Of a stretch of 64,000 bases of DNA, positions 44,310 through 53,180 are shown piece after piece; within the stretch, counting starts at the first letter, position 1, and the number at the start of each line of letters is the position of its first letter. A program made the translations under genes and the position numbers. Source of the stretch: Vibrio nitrifigilis (GTDB lineage Bacteria > Pseudomonadota > Gammaproteobacteria > Enterobacterales > Vibrionaceae); contig NZ_JADPMR010000001.1 of assembly GCF_015686695.1 (NCBI RefSeq), positions 1,426,001 through 1,490,000 on the forward strand, written 5' to 3'. Below the pieces are notes generated by a model that did not search any database, was not told where the DNA came from, and worked only from the letters and a program-made list of their open reading frames with translations.

Positions 44310-45323
44310 CTACATTGGCAGTAGTCTAACCGCATCTCCCTGATGTATTTTTAGTGCCGCTAAAGTCTCTTGGTTAACGAACAGTGTATTGGATCCTGCG
44401 TCGTACCAAGCTTTAGTGGCGACCGCGCGAAAATCAGCAAATGATGTGTTACTAATTAAAAAATCACTGTTGCCTACTTGGCCAATGGCAACGGTGGCTC
44501 GTAGGGAGTGTTTGACTGAATTTATATTGTGTAAATCGCACTCGACAGTTGGGCCAGCATCAAAAATATCGACGTAATCACGGCATACAAATCCTTCTTT
44601 TTGCAGCATTTTTAACGCTGGAACCGTGTATTTGTGAACTTTACCAATAACTGCTTGAGCGTCTCGACTCAATAAGTTGGTGTAAATTGGCAGTTTTGGC
44701 ATGAGCTCAGTAATGAAGGATTTGTCGCGGATGCCCATAAGATGATCGGCATGGGTAAATTCGATATGGAAAAAGGCATCTTGGAGCCATTTCCAAAAGG
44801 GCGATTTACCGTGTTCATCGGAGATACCGCGCATCTCCGCAATCACGGTTGGAGAGAATCGTTCAGGGTGCTCAGCCATCAATAGAAAGCGACATTTTGA
44901 CATCAACTTACCATTCATTCCTTGGCGATATGCAGGGCGAAGAAAGAGCGTACAAATTTCTGAGCAACCAGCATAGTGATTGCTCAGTGTTAGTAAACGA
45001 ACGACGTTTTTAATACCAAGTTTTTGGGATGAGTGAATAATTTTGCTGATGTGATAGCTATAAACGGGAACGTCTCCACCAATCGAAGCTTCAATCGCGG
45101 TGGTTCCGGCCATTTCTCCTGTCTCACTATCCACGCCAACCATCAAATAGCCTTCGCCATCGGGTTCTGTTACTGGCTTACTGAAACTTGCTACTGAGTG
45201 TTCAATACGCTCATGCAGTAAGGCTTCATCAACGGGCAGGGAAGTAAACCCATGCCCTGATTCCTCGGCACAGACGTGCAGAGTCGGGTAATCATTGTGG
45301 CGGATTGGTCTAACGACTAGCAT
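44310..45323 (-). CDS. astA: Arginine N-succinyltransferase AstA
   Basis: A 337-residue AstA: first enzyme of the arginine succinyltransferase pathway, transferring succinyl from succinyl-CoA to arginine. N-terminal VVRPIRHNDYPTL and the blocks CSEICTLFLRPAYR and FDAGPTVECDLHNI are family-specific. ATG 45321-45323 follows AGGAGAG. In many Vibrio the gene sits with argD and astD; here it stands alone, convergent with the sigma-54 regulator, so it may be a second copy or a separated one. Confidence 0.92.
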   Translation of the reverse strand: MLVVRPIRHNDYPTLHVCAEESGHGFTSLPVDEALLHERIEHSVASFSKPVTEPDGEGYLMVGVDSETGEMAGTTAIEASIGGDVPVYSYHISKIIHSSQKLGIKNVVRLLTLSNHYAGCSEICTLFLRPAYRQGMNGKLMSKCRFLLMAEHPERFSPTVIAEMRGISDEHGKSPFWKWLQDAFFHIEFTHADHLMGIRDKSFITELMPKLPIYTNLLSRDAQAVIGKVHKYTVPALKMLQKEGFVCRDYVDIFDAGPTVECDLHNINSVKHSLRATVAIGQVGNSDFLISNTSFADFRAVATKAWYDAGSNTLFVNQETLAALKIHQGDAVRLLPM

Positions 45324-45523
45324 TCCGTTGCTCTCCTATAAACACACTGGTTCAAACGCCATGAAGGCATTCCGGTAAATTGCTATTTCATATCCATATA
45401 AATTAATTAAATTTTTAAATAGATATCTTGGTTGGGTATAAGTTCATTCTGGCAAGAATTCACCGAGACAGGGTAATGAAAAATATTTATCGTCGATAAG
45501 AGATGCTAATAATGCACTTAATT

Positions 45524-45542
45524 GATAATAATTCTCATTTTT
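45524..45542 (+). promoter_or_regulatory. Fur box upstream of MFS/M23 pair
   Basis: GATAATAATTCTCATTTTT matches the 19-bp Fur consensus GATAATGATAATCATTATC at about 14 of 19 positions, including the GATAAT and CATT cores. It lies about 70 bp before the start of the MFS gene. Iron-repressed expression is expected; not proven. Confidence 0.6.
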
Positions 45543-45610
45543 ATTGTTTAGCTAGTAGTAATCTTTCGATTGTCTGAGTAGAATCGTCAGGTATTTTTTC
45601 GGAGCTATCC

Positions 45611-46849
45611 ATGACTATTCAAACTATGCCAACCTTGTCTAAAAAAACGTTGTTTGTCTTATACCTCATTATCTTTTTAGGATCGGCTGGGTTTTTTATT
45701 ACAATCCCAGCTTATGTCAGTCTGTTTTTAACTAATGATCACTCGATGGCGATTTCTCAATCAATGTCGCTCGAAAAACGCCGAGCGCTGTTCGGCACTG
45801 TGATGTCGGTTGCGCCATTTATTTCTATGTTTTTTACTCCCTTTATTGCGCGTTTTGCCGATCGATATAACCGTAAAGTGGTGATGGTATTATGTCTGCT
45901 TACTGGAGCCATTGGGTTTGCTATTCCGGTGTACTCAGTTATTACCGGTTCGGTTGTGCTATTGTTTACCGGTAATATGATCAACAGTATCGGTTCATCT
46001 AGCCAACCTATTGCTCAAGCGGTACTTACTGATAATAGCGGCGGTAAAACGAAAGCCACATTGATGAGCTTGGTGGCGGTAGTGATGACGGCAGCCATGT
46101 CGTTTGGTCCTGCTTTAGGGAGTAAACTATCTGCGTTATATGGCCCACAAGCACCATTTTATGCTTGTTTACTGATTGCGGTAGTATGTTTAGTGTTACT
46201 TAACTTAGTGTCATTGCCTAAACAGCAGGTTTTAACGACAGAAAATCCGTGGTCATTAGCTGCGCCACTATCGCGTAGTCAAGCTGGCTTTATTCCTTGT
46301 TTATTGATTGTATTTTTGTGTCAATTTAGCTGGAGCTCTTACTTTCAGAACATTTCATTTATCTTTCCGGAACGCTTCCACCTTGCTGTGCAGAGTAATA
46401 CCTACCAATACTTTATGATGGCCATTGGCATCGTGATGATCATTTCATTATTGGCATTACCACGAATTGTCTTAAGTCGGTTCTCTTTAATTGGTTCTTT
46501 AAAAACAGTGTTACTAGGCGATGCTCTGGGAATGCTTGCACTTGCTTATGCGCCAAACTTTACTCTACATGTCATAGCGATGGTGGTGACCTCTGCGTTA
46601 GTCGCGCTCTCATTTCCTTTATATATCACTGCACTTTCTGATCGTGCGAAACATAGCGATCAAGGTTGGGCAATGGCGCTTGCCAGTACCATGGTAGGAT
46701 TAGCTTGGACTTTAACCGGTTATTTAACCGCCATTCTTGTTAATGTGAATTTGACTTTGCCAACAATCGTAGCCGCGGCTGGTTACCTACTCGCCATGAT
46801 TATTATTCCAACCAACCCTATTTCTGTAGGAAAAGAGGCGCAAGCATGA
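45611..46849 (+). CDS. MFS transporter, SetA-like
   Basis: A 412-residue MFS protein with twelve hydrophobic helices; N-terminal segment TLFVLYLIIFLGSAGFFITIP, then the intracellular loop RFADRYNRKVVM with the DRYNRK form of the MFS signature. Resembles sugar efflux transporters of the SetA family. ATG 45611 has only a weak GGAGC upstream. The Fur-like box upstream suggests a role in iron limitation, such as siderophore or chelator export, rather than sugar efflux. The next gene overlaps by 4 bp. Confidence 0.85.
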   Translation: MTIQTMPTLSKKTLFVLYLIIFLGSAGFFITIPAYVSLFLTNDHSMAISQSMSLEKRRALFGTVMSVAPFISMFFTPFIARFADRYNRKVVMVLCLLTGAIGFAIPVYSVITGSVVLLFTGNMINSIGSSSQPIAQAVLTDNSGGKTKATLMSLVAVVMTAAMSFGPALGSKLSALYGPQAPFYACLLIAVVCLVLLNLVSLPKQQVLTTENPWSLAAPLSRSQAGFIPCLLIVFLCQFSWSSYFQNISFIFPERFHLAVQSNTYQYFMMAIGIVMIISLLALPRIVLSRFSLIGSLKTVLLGDALGMLALAYAPNFTLHVIAMVVTSALVALSFPLYITALSDRAKHSDQGWAMALASTMVGLAWTLTGYLTAILVNVNLTLPTIVAAAGYLLAMIIIPTNPISVGKEAQA

Positions 46850-47520
46850 GTTCAACATTAGAATCCGTACTAGCTCAACATGACTTTCATTGCGTAATTC
46901 CCGAGCATTTACAACATGGAATTCCATTGGTGGTCGATCTAACACCCACTGGTGATATCTGGGATAAAGTGCGTGAAGGTGCTAATTATGTGGAAGAAAT
47001 GCACAAACGAGCAAGCCAAATTGGTGCCGTGGTGAATATTGGCCGCTACGCAGAAGAGCGCATGATCTATCAAGACACAGATAACTTTGCTGGGCGTGAA
47101 GCGTGCACACTGCATATTGGTGTTGATTTGGGGATTCCCGCGGGTAATCCCGTCTTTGCGCCATTGGCGGGGGAGGTGTTGGGGTTTGCTGATCACGACA
47201 CAATAGGTGACTATGGCCCGGTCGTGATTTTACGCCATAAGTTAGAAGGCCATGTGTTTTTTACATTGTATGGCCATTTAGCTCGTGCTTCTCTCACGGC
47301 TCTCAGAGTGGGGCAGCAGATAGCTCAAGGCCAACAATTCGCGACGATAGGAACGTCCGCAGAAAATGGTGGCTGGCCAACCCATTTACATTTTCAGATT
47401 GTAAAAGATATGCAGGGTTCAACCGATGATTACACCGGAGTCGTGAATCCTGAACAAGCAGATTTTTACTTATCAAACTGCCCCGATCCTAACCTAATCC
47501 TAAACATTAGTAGTATTTAA
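46846..47520 (+). CDS. M23-family (lysostaphin-like) peptidase, cytoplasmic
   Basis: A 224-residue protein whose C-terminal half is an M23/Peptidase_M23 fold with the zinc-binding motifs HIGVDLG (about residue 91) and THLHFQI (about 182). It lacks a signal peptide and membrane segment, unlike the murein hydrolases of the family. Overlaps the MFS gene (ATGA), so the pair is translationally linked and probably shares iron control. The N-terminal 80 residues are not a domain I recognise. Domains like this are also found fused to aminotransferases or kinases, so the substrate may be a small metabolite, not murein. Confidence 0.85.
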   Translation: MSSTLESVLAQHDFHCVIPEHLQHGIPLVVDLTPTGDIWDKVREGANYVEEMHKRASQIGAVVNIGRYAEERMIYQDTDNFAGREACTLHIGVDLGIPAGNPVFAPLAGEVLGFADHDTIGDYGPVVILRHKLEGHVFFTLYGHLARASLTALRVGQQIAQGQQFATIGTSAENGGWPTHLHFQIVKDMQGSTDDYTGVVNPEQADFYLSNCPDPNLILNISSI

Positions 47521-47715
47521 TCTACGGGCTCGAGTCAGCTATTTTTAGCTTAAATAAAGCCGGATTTCAGAAGATAGCTTCTAGATCCGGTCACTTAGTT
47601 ATTATCGTAATTTATATCAATAAAATTCTTTGCTATGAGAGGCTTACCCTTTAATTTTCGTAGTGGTAAAGTGGCTAAAACCACTCAGTGTCACTCGCGT
47701 AATAAGGGAGGCGTT

Positions 47716-48126
47716 ATGTCAGGAATCACAGAGTTGGAGACGTTACTTGCTTCGATGTCACCGGAGTTATCTAAAGCTGAATGGGTATTCTGTTCGGTTA
47801 CTGGGAACTTAGAAGAGTATCTCTCATTAAAACCCATTGCGACGTTTCTAGAAGCGGAAGGTTTGACGCTAATTATTCATAAATACTCTGCAATTAACGC
47901 AGGAATAGAATTCGATCGTACTTTCCGTAAAATTACCCTCAATGTTCATTCTAGTCTTGAAGCTGTTGGACTAACCGCAGTAGTGGCCACGAAACTTACT
48001 GAAGTGGGGGTGAGTGCTAACGTGATTGCGGCCTATTTTCACGATCATATTTTTGTGCCGTCAGAGCAAGCAGACAAAGCGTTGAGCGCATTACAAACAC
48101 TGACTCATTGCCAAGGAGTCGCCTAG
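47716..48126 (+). CDS. Small ACT-domain protein (ACT_3/ACT_7)
   Basis: A 136-residue protein with two ACT-like units: the N-terminal ACT_3 type (LETLLASMSPELSKAEWVFCSV) and the C-terminal ACT_7 type (GLTAVVATKLTEVGVSANVIAAYFHDHIFVP). ACT domains bind amino acids or other small ligands. ATG 47716 follows GGGAGG; the frame extends 27 codons upstream without support. The stop lies 2 bp before the start of the nucleotidyltransferase-like gene, whose ribosome site is inside this gene. Confidence 0.85.
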   Translation: MSGITELETLLASMSPELSKAEWVFCSVTGNLEEYLSLKPIATFLEAEGLTLIIHKYSAINAGIEFDRTFRKITLNVHSSLEAVGLTAVVATKLTEVGVSANVIAAYFHDHIFVPSEQADKALSALQTLTHCQGVA

Positions 48127-48128
48127 TA

Positions 48129-48674
48129 TTGCTCAATGAAAACCTTAAAGATCAGTTCGTTGATCTTATTTGTTCTGAACCAACACTCATACAAACCGCC
48201 CAAGCCTGCGTCGATGTAGGCCTACCCAATTTTTATATTGGTGGCGGCGCATTAACTGAACTGATTTGGAATCATCAATTAGATCTGCCTTTACTCAGCC
48301 AGATAAAAGATATTGATGTCATCTATTTTGATAGTGGAGGAGACGTCTCTCAGCAGGAGTATCAAGATCAAATATCAGCTTTAGTAACCCATGGTTATGA
48401 GCTTGATGTGAAAAACCAAGCCAGAATTCATGATATGTATCTCCGCAAATTTGGGATGACAGTGCAGCCTTATCTGCGCGTTGAGCAGGGAATAGAGTCT
48501 TGGCTACCTGCCTTCGCTATCGGGTTTACTTTAAATCACCTCGGTGAAGTAGAATGCTACGCACCTTACGGTTTAAGTGACGCTTTTAATTTGGTTGTGA
48601 GACCCAATAAAACGGTGATGACTCAAGCCAGTTATGAAAAGATGGTCGCGAGTTATCAGGCGCGCTGGCCATAA
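48129..48674 (+). CDS. NTP_transf_6 nucleotidyltransferase-like protein
   Basis: A 181-residue protein of PF06042 type. The nucleotidyltransferase fold starts with GGGALTELIW and the metal-binding pair KDIDVIYFD (about residues 52-60). Conserved blocks VKNQARIHDMYLRKFG, FAIGFTLNHLGEVECYAPYGLSDAF are typical. Function is not established. TTG 48129 is preceded by AAGGAG at 11-bp spacing; the frame's first possible start, TTG 48108, has no site. Translationally linked to the ACT-domain gene upstream. Confidence 0.85.
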   Translation: MLNENLKDQFVDLICSEPTLIQTAQACVDVGLPNFYIGGGALTELIWNHQLDLPLLSQIKDIDVIYFDSGGDVSQQEYQDQISALVTHGYELDVKNQARIHDMYLRKFGMTVQPYLRVEQGIESWLPAFAIGFTLNHLGEVECYAPYGLSDAFNLVVRPNKTVMTQASYEKMVASYQARWP

Positions 48675-48856
48675 GTCGCGGTGTTACCTTGGAATTGACC
48701 GCAAATCGGCGTGATGATTGCCCCATTCAAGGGTTGGATAATCAATATGTCATTTAGGATTTAAAATCCTAATTTAAATAACAATTTACTCTGATGAAAC
48801 TAGTTTATATTGTCGCGATATAAGAATAAAATCAGCACGTTAAATTATGGTTATGT

Positions 48857-48932
<76 letters not shown>

Positions 48933-49085
48933 TTCTCGCTTTATCCTCTTGCTTGATTCATCAACTATTAGAAAAATTGCACCAGAACCAAATCATCCGT
49001 ATTTGTGAATTATGGCTAACATCCTTGCGGCAAATAGCATAAGATACACGCCCTTTACCATACCAAGTACAGAATCACACACGTA

Positions 49086-50336
49086 ATGACAGATAATTCA
49101 CAGCAAGCAACGTTTACCAGCCTCGGCCTAGTGTCCACTTTAGTTGAACGACTACAAGAGTTGGAATATAGCCAACCGACCCCCATTCAATCTGATGCTA
49201 TCCCACATATACTTGAGGGAAGGGATCTTGTCGGAGGTGCAAATACAGGTTCGGGTAAAACGGCTGCCTTTGCTTTGCCGTTGTTGCAAAAGATCCTTGA
49301 GCAAGATGCGATGCAGACTCGTCGTGGTAATTTTGTTTCTCACTTGGTTTTAGTTCCTACTCGTGAGCTGGCATCACAGGTCGCGTATAGCATTAAATCT
49401 TACTCGTACCATCTAAGAGACAAACTTAAAACGATGGCAGTGTTTGGTGGCGTATCGGTCAACCCGCAAATGCTCGCATTACGTGGTGGTAGTGACATCA
49501 TTGTTGCAACACCGGGCCGTTTGCTTGATTTGGTATCGAGTAACGCGATTAAGTTGGATCAAGTGAAAACTCTTGTGCTCGATGAAGCTGACCGTATGTT
49601 GAGCCTTGGATTCACTGAGGAACTGAATAAGATTCTGGCACTGCTACCTGCGAACAAACAGACCTTGCTGTTTTCTGCTACGTTTCCTGAAAAGGTAACG
49701 AACTTAGCTCAAAATCTGCTTAAAGACCCAGTAGATATTCAATTACAGAGTGCAGATGCAAGCACATTGGTACAGCGTGTGTTCAGTGTGAATAAAGGGC
49801 AAAAGACGGCTGTGCTGGCGCACTTAATCAAACAACATCAATGGCGCCAAACGTTGATTTTTGTGAATGCCAAAAATGGGTGTAACCATCTGGCACAAAA
49901 GCTGTCGAAACGTGGCATTACTGCCGCTGTATTTCATGGTGACCAAGGGCAGGGTGCTCGTACACGTGTACTTGAAGAGTTTAAGTCTGGTGAGATTCAA
50001 GTTCTCATCGCGACGGATATTGCCGCCCGTGGTCTGGATATAGAAAAATTGCCTGTCGTGATTAACTTTGATTTACCACGTAGCCCGGCAGATTATATGC
50101 ACCGAATCGGGCGTAGTGGTCGTGCTGGTGAAGTGGGCCTCGGTATCTCGTTGATTGATTATGACGATTATCATCACTTTAAAGTGATTGAAAAGAAAAA
50201 TAAATTTAAACTTGAGCGTGAGCAAGTGGAAGGTTTTGAAGTAGAAGATGATCAAAGCGAAGCTTACTTTTTGCCTATGAAACCACGCGCGAAACCTGCC
50301 GGTATAGGTAAAAAGAAGAAAAAGCGTAATCAATAA
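49086..50336 (+). CDS. DEAD-box RNA helicase (RhlE-like)
   Basis: A 416-residue helicase: Q motif PTPIQSDAIP, Walker A GANTGSGKTAAF, DEAD in LVLDEADRML, SAT in LLFSATFP, then motifs IV-VI (IFVNAKNG, GHDQ-like FHGDQGQ, ATDIAARGLDIE, HRIGRSGRAG). The C terminus is short and ends in a Lys/Arg-rich tail (KKKKKRNQ), characteristic of the RhlE group. Probably works in RNA remodelling or ribosome assembly. Start at ATG 49086 has no strong ribosome site. Confidence 0.93.
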   Translation: MTDNSQQATFTSLGLVSTLVERLQELEYSQPTPIQSDAIPHILEGRDLVGGANTGSGKTAAFALPLLQKILEQDAMQTRRGNFVSHLVLVPTRELASQVAYSIKSYSYHLRDKLKTMAVFGGVSVNPQMLALRGGSDIIVATPGRLLDLVSSNAIKLDQVKTLVLDEADRMLSLGFTEELNKILALLPANKQTLLFSATFPEKVTNLAQNLLKDPVDIQLQSADASTLVQRVFSVNKGQKTAVLAHLIKQHQWRQTLIFVNAKNGCNHLAQKLSKRGITAAVFHGDQGQGARTRVLEEFKSGEIQVLIATDIAARGLDIEKLPVVINFDLPRSPADYMHRIGRSGRAGEVGLGISLIDYDDYHHFKVIEKKNKFKLEREQVEGFEVEDDQSEAYFLPMKPRAKPAGIGKKKKKRNQ

Positions 50337-50384
50337 AGTAGCAGAATGATTAACTTGTTTTGGTCATTGACTGTGAAATGAATG

Positions 50385-50424
50385 AGAGCCCCGCTTGCTA
50401 AACCAAGCGGGGCTCTATTGTTTA
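50385..50424. terminator. Bidirectional terminator between helicase and outer-membrane gene
   Basis: AGAGCCCCGCTTG, loop CTAAACC, AAGCGGGGCTCT followed by ATTGTTT. A strong GC-rich stem between convergent genes. Confidence 0.9.
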
Positions 50425-50429
50425 ATAGA

Positions 50430-51086
50430 TTACAGCAAATACAGTGAAGCCCCGATAAAGAAGCCGTCGACAGAGCTTTTTACTGCATTATTTAGTCCAC
50501 CGAAGTCTGCAAAATCAATTTCGAACGCTCGGTAACCGGCTTGAAGATCTAATTCGATTGAATCGGATTTGAACGGGTATTTCCAAGCCACTTTGTAATC
50601 GTATTGACCTTCGCTAAAAATACCCTGTGCGAAGAGGATTCCGGTCACTGCAGAGCCTATTTCCACCGCGCCAAAGACATGGCCTTTGATTTTGTCTAAC
50701 GATTTCTTTTGACCACTTAAATAAGAGTGACCAAGAGCTTGTGACCAACCGCCTCCAAGGCTTAATAACCCGTAATCGGTATTAATGATGTTGTAATATA
50801 AGGAGAGATCCTGTTTATCATAATTTAATGTATTGCCATTAATCTCAGTTGTTGCGGCGCGCATGTTAGGAATAATTACGGTTTTAGGAGTATAGACAAA
50901 GCTTGCCATATAGCCTGATTCATCACCGTCTCTAGCGCCATTCACCTGATAATTTTGACGCCAGAAGTTATACTCAATTCCATCGTAGCTACCAATTATT
51001 GCTGGTGTGCCTGCGTCTGCAGCGAATGCGATGTTAGTCAAAAAAGGTGCACTCACTGCACATAAAGTAACGAGTGTTTTTTTCAT
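50430..51086 (-). CDS. Outer-membrane beta-barrel protein (TIGR04219-like)
   Basis: A 218-residue protein: signal peptide MKKTLVTLCAVSAPFLTNIA (cleavage near AFA), then repeated amphipathic strands rich in Tyr, Gly and Phe, ending FIGASLYLL with a terminal aromatic/leucine pattern like outer-membrane proteins. This suggests a small (perhaps eight- or ten-strand) barrel of the TIGR04219 family. Start ATG 51084-51086 is just before the signal peptide; the frame extends 10 codons further. Confidence 0.8.
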   Translation of the reverse strand: MKKTLVTLCAVSAPFLTNIAFAADAGTPAIIGSYDGIEYNFWRQNYQVNGARDGDESGYMASFVYTPKTVIIPNMRAATTEINGNTLNYDKQDLSLYYNIINTDYGLLSLGGGWSQALGHSYLSGQKKSLDKIKGHVFGAVEIGSAVTGILFAQGIFSEGQYDYKVAWKYPFKSDSIELDLQAGYRAFEIDFADFGGLNNAVKSSVDGFFIGASLYLL

Positions 51087-51273
51087 AAATTTTATTTTTA
51101 AATAATAGCCAACCAAAGAGGATGAATATTACTTTGAATGGCCAGTATTTAAAATAAAATAATAAATTTAGATGTACTTATCACGATGTTTACATTTTAT
51201 ATATAAGTAATATTTAAAGTGAGAAAACCTTAATATTAACTTTGATCTTTAATTTAAGATGCATTTTTAATTG

Positions 51274-51642
51274 CTACTCATTTGATCTTTCTGATTGGGA
51301 AATCAATTGCTCCCTATGCTGAGTCATCCAGTGTGCGAGTGAATCTAGAGTGGGTTTTAAAGTTAGCCCCAAATCCGTTACACAATATTCCACTCTGGGT
51401 GGCATTTCTGGATAGACTATTCTACGAACGAGCCCCAAGTGTTCAAAAGCGCGCAATTGTTTGGTCAGTTCTTTTTGCGTAATAGGTCCTATTGCTCTTT
51501 GCAATTCACCAAAGCGAATTAAATGATTTGTTACGATTAACCGATATAGAATTGGAATCGCCCATTTACCCGAAACAATATTTACGAAGTCCACCATGGG
51601 ACAAGGCGGGCGATAATTTTTATTTTTCTCTTTAGTATCCAT
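51274..51642 (-). CDS. HxlR-family transcriptional regulator
   Basis: A 122-residue winged-helix regulator: CPMVDFVNIVSGKWAIPILYRLI with the conserved Cys (about residue 14), then FGELQRAIGPITQKELTKQLRAFEHLGLV (recognition helix) and a wing (RRIVYPEMPPRVEYCVTDLG). HxlR members use Cys or quinone/aldehyde sensing. ATG 51640-51642; the frame reads 6 codons further. Divergent from an SDR oxidoreductase, a common pairing. Confidence 0.9.
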   Translation of the reverse strand: MDTKEKNKNYRPPCPMVDFVNIVSGKWAIPILYRLIVTNHLIRFGELQRAIGPITQKELTKQLRAFEHLGLVRRIVYPEMPPRVEYCVTDLGLTLKPTLDSLAHWMTQHREQLISQSERSNE

Positions 51643-51647
51643 TTGGT

Positions 51648-51674
51648 ACCTACTATACAATTGAAACTATAGGT
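51648..51674. promoter_or_regulatory. Imperfect inverted repeat in HxlR/SDR gap
   Basis: ACCTACTATA ... TATAGGT with about 10 bp between, located between the two divergent start codons. HxlR proteins bind such dyads as dimers. Probable operator. Confidence 0.5.
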
Positions 51675-51717
51675 CTAATAATGCTCCTTTATGTACAGAA
51701 AAACAACGGGAGATGTC

Positions 51718-52470
51718 ATGGCGTTAAGACTAGAGAATAAATATGCTTTAATAACCGGAGGTACCGCTGGTATTGGATTAGAAACGGCAAAGCAGTTCTG
51801 TTTAGAGGGGGCAACGTTTGCAATTACAGGGCGTAGTGAAAAGGGATTAGAAAAAGCAAAAGGTGAGTTAGCAAAAGACACACTACTGTTTCAAAATGAT
51901 TCATCTAATATTCATCAGCAAAATCATTTGGCTGAAGAAATTAAAACAGTATTTCCAAGACTAGATATTCTTTACATCAATGCAGGTGATGTCACACACA
52001 AATTATTAGATGAATGGGATGAAGAAAGCTTTGATCGTGTGATAAATACAAATTTAAAAGGACCTTTCTTTCTTATTCGCTCACTGTTGCCATTGTTATC
52101 TGATTCAGCCTCTATCATTCTTTGTGGGAGTGTTTCTGCTCAGATAGGGTTGCCCCAGAGTAGTGTCTATTCTGCAAGTAAAGCAGCATTAATATCACTT
52201 GCTAGAACACTATCCGGTGAGCTAAAACATCTGGGAATTAGGGTTAATGCCCTAAGTCCCGGTCCTACACAGACAGATGCATTTGATAAGTTTGGTCTGC
52301 CCGAGAAAGAACAAATAGCCTTAATTAATCAAGTAAAAGAATTGGTGCCAATGAAGCGTTTGGGTACGCCACTAGAATTAGCAAAAGCCGCCGTTTTTCT
52401 AGCTTCTGACGAATCTACTTATATGCTTGGTTCCGAATTACTCATTGATGGGGGAGTAGGAAATTTATAA
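51718..52470 (+). CDS. Short-chain dehydrogenase/reductase
   Basis: A 250-residue classical SDR: glycine motif TGGTAGIG (about residues 13-20), NAG in YINAGDV, catalytic Ser in CGSVSAQ, catalytic YSASK. A reductase using NADP is plausible. ATG 51718 follows GGGAG. Divergent from HxlR, so probably repressed by it in the absence of an inducer such as a quinone or aldehyde. Confidence 0.92.
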   Translation: MALRLENKYALITGGTAGIGLETAKQFCLEGATFAITGRSEKGLEKAKGELAKDTLLFQNDSSNIHQQNHLAEEIKTVFPRLDILYINAGDVTHKLLDEWDEESFDRVINTNLKGPFFLIRSLLPLLSDSASIILCGSVSAQIGLPQSSVYSASKAALISLARTLSGELKHLGIRVNALSPGPTQTDAFDKFGLPEKEQIALINQVKELVPMKRLGTPLELAKAAVFLASDESTYMLGSELLIDGGVGNL

Positions 52471-52482
52471 ATATATTTGTTA

Positions 52483-52502
52483 TGGCCAATATCTATTGGC
52501 CA
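52483..52502. terminator. Stem-loop between the SDR and DoxX genes
   Basis: TGGCCAATA-tc-TATTGGCCA, a 9-bp perfect stem between convergent genes. It is not followed by a long T-run, so it is a weak terminator at best. Confidence 0.5.
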
Positions 52503-52532
52503 CTAGTCCAATCTTTTTCCGAGGCATCGTTA

Positions 52533-53159
52533 TTACACCGTTTCATCGACGTGCTTGGTTTTGCAGTGTCTATCAACCCAGTAGTCGATGCTGACAAAGC
52601 GTCCGGCGCCTGTGAACAGCAGTGTTAACAGCATAATGAAATAGGTGGCTGCGAATTCGATGCCATTTTTTAATACCGTGAAGCTACCCGCTTGGGTTAG
52701 CCACTGATAATTGCCATGTGCCTTTAACAGGGAAATGGCTGCCGTTTTGCGCTGCTGCGCCTCTTCAATGAGGTCGGTACGCCATTCCCAAGGAACGGTG
52801 AGCTGAGTTTCTGGTAACGCATGCCAGCCATTTTCCCAGTGGGCAGTGGTTGCGGCAATGATCATTGTGATCATCAATGGAATCGTCATTATTCGTAGGC
52901 CAATTCCTAGTAACAGGGCAATACCGCCTATAAATTCGGCCGAGCCAGCCAAGATCGCCATTGCCATTGGTGCTGGTAAATGTAGGTATTCACCAAAGTA
53001 AAATGCCGTATTATCGAGGGCGTTCAATTTGTGCCAGCCCGCCAAAATGAAAATGGGGGCAAGATAGATTCGAAGTGCTAATGGACCAAGAAAATCTATA
53101 TGCCTTAGTGCTTTTAGTAGGCAGTGCCAATGATGATTCAATCGATAAAACATAGTCAT
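52533..53159 (-). CDS. DoxX-family membrane protein (last gene of hvf/buf cluster)
   Basis: A 208-residue membrane protein with four predicted helices and the DoxX block LRIYLAPIFILAGWHKL (about residues 29-45), YFGEYLHLPAPMAMAILAGSAEFIGGIALLLG. DoxX proteins are small redox-linked membrane proteins. Here it is the last of four genes and follows the DUF2063 gene by 21 bp, so it probably supplies electrons or a quinone link to the oxidase/peptide system. ATG 53157-53159 follows AGGGG. Confidence 0.85.
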   Translation of the reverse strand: MTMFYRLNHHWHCLLKALRHIDFLGPLALRIYLAPIFILAGWHKLNALDNTAFYFGEYLHLPAPMAMAILAGSAEFIGGIALLLGIGLRIMTIPLMITMIIAATTAHWENGWHALPETQLTVPWEWRTDLIEEAQQRKTAAISLLKAHGNYQWLTQAGSFTVLKNGIEFAATYFIMLLTLLFTGAGRFVSIDYWVDRHCKTKHVDETV

Positions 53160-53180
53160 AGTAACCCCTAGGTTGCGTCG

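Noticed and set aside
47560..47590. Stem-loop after the M23 gene as a terminator
   Set aside because: CCGGAT/ATCCGG stem has internal mismatches and no T-run; kept only as a possible weak structure.
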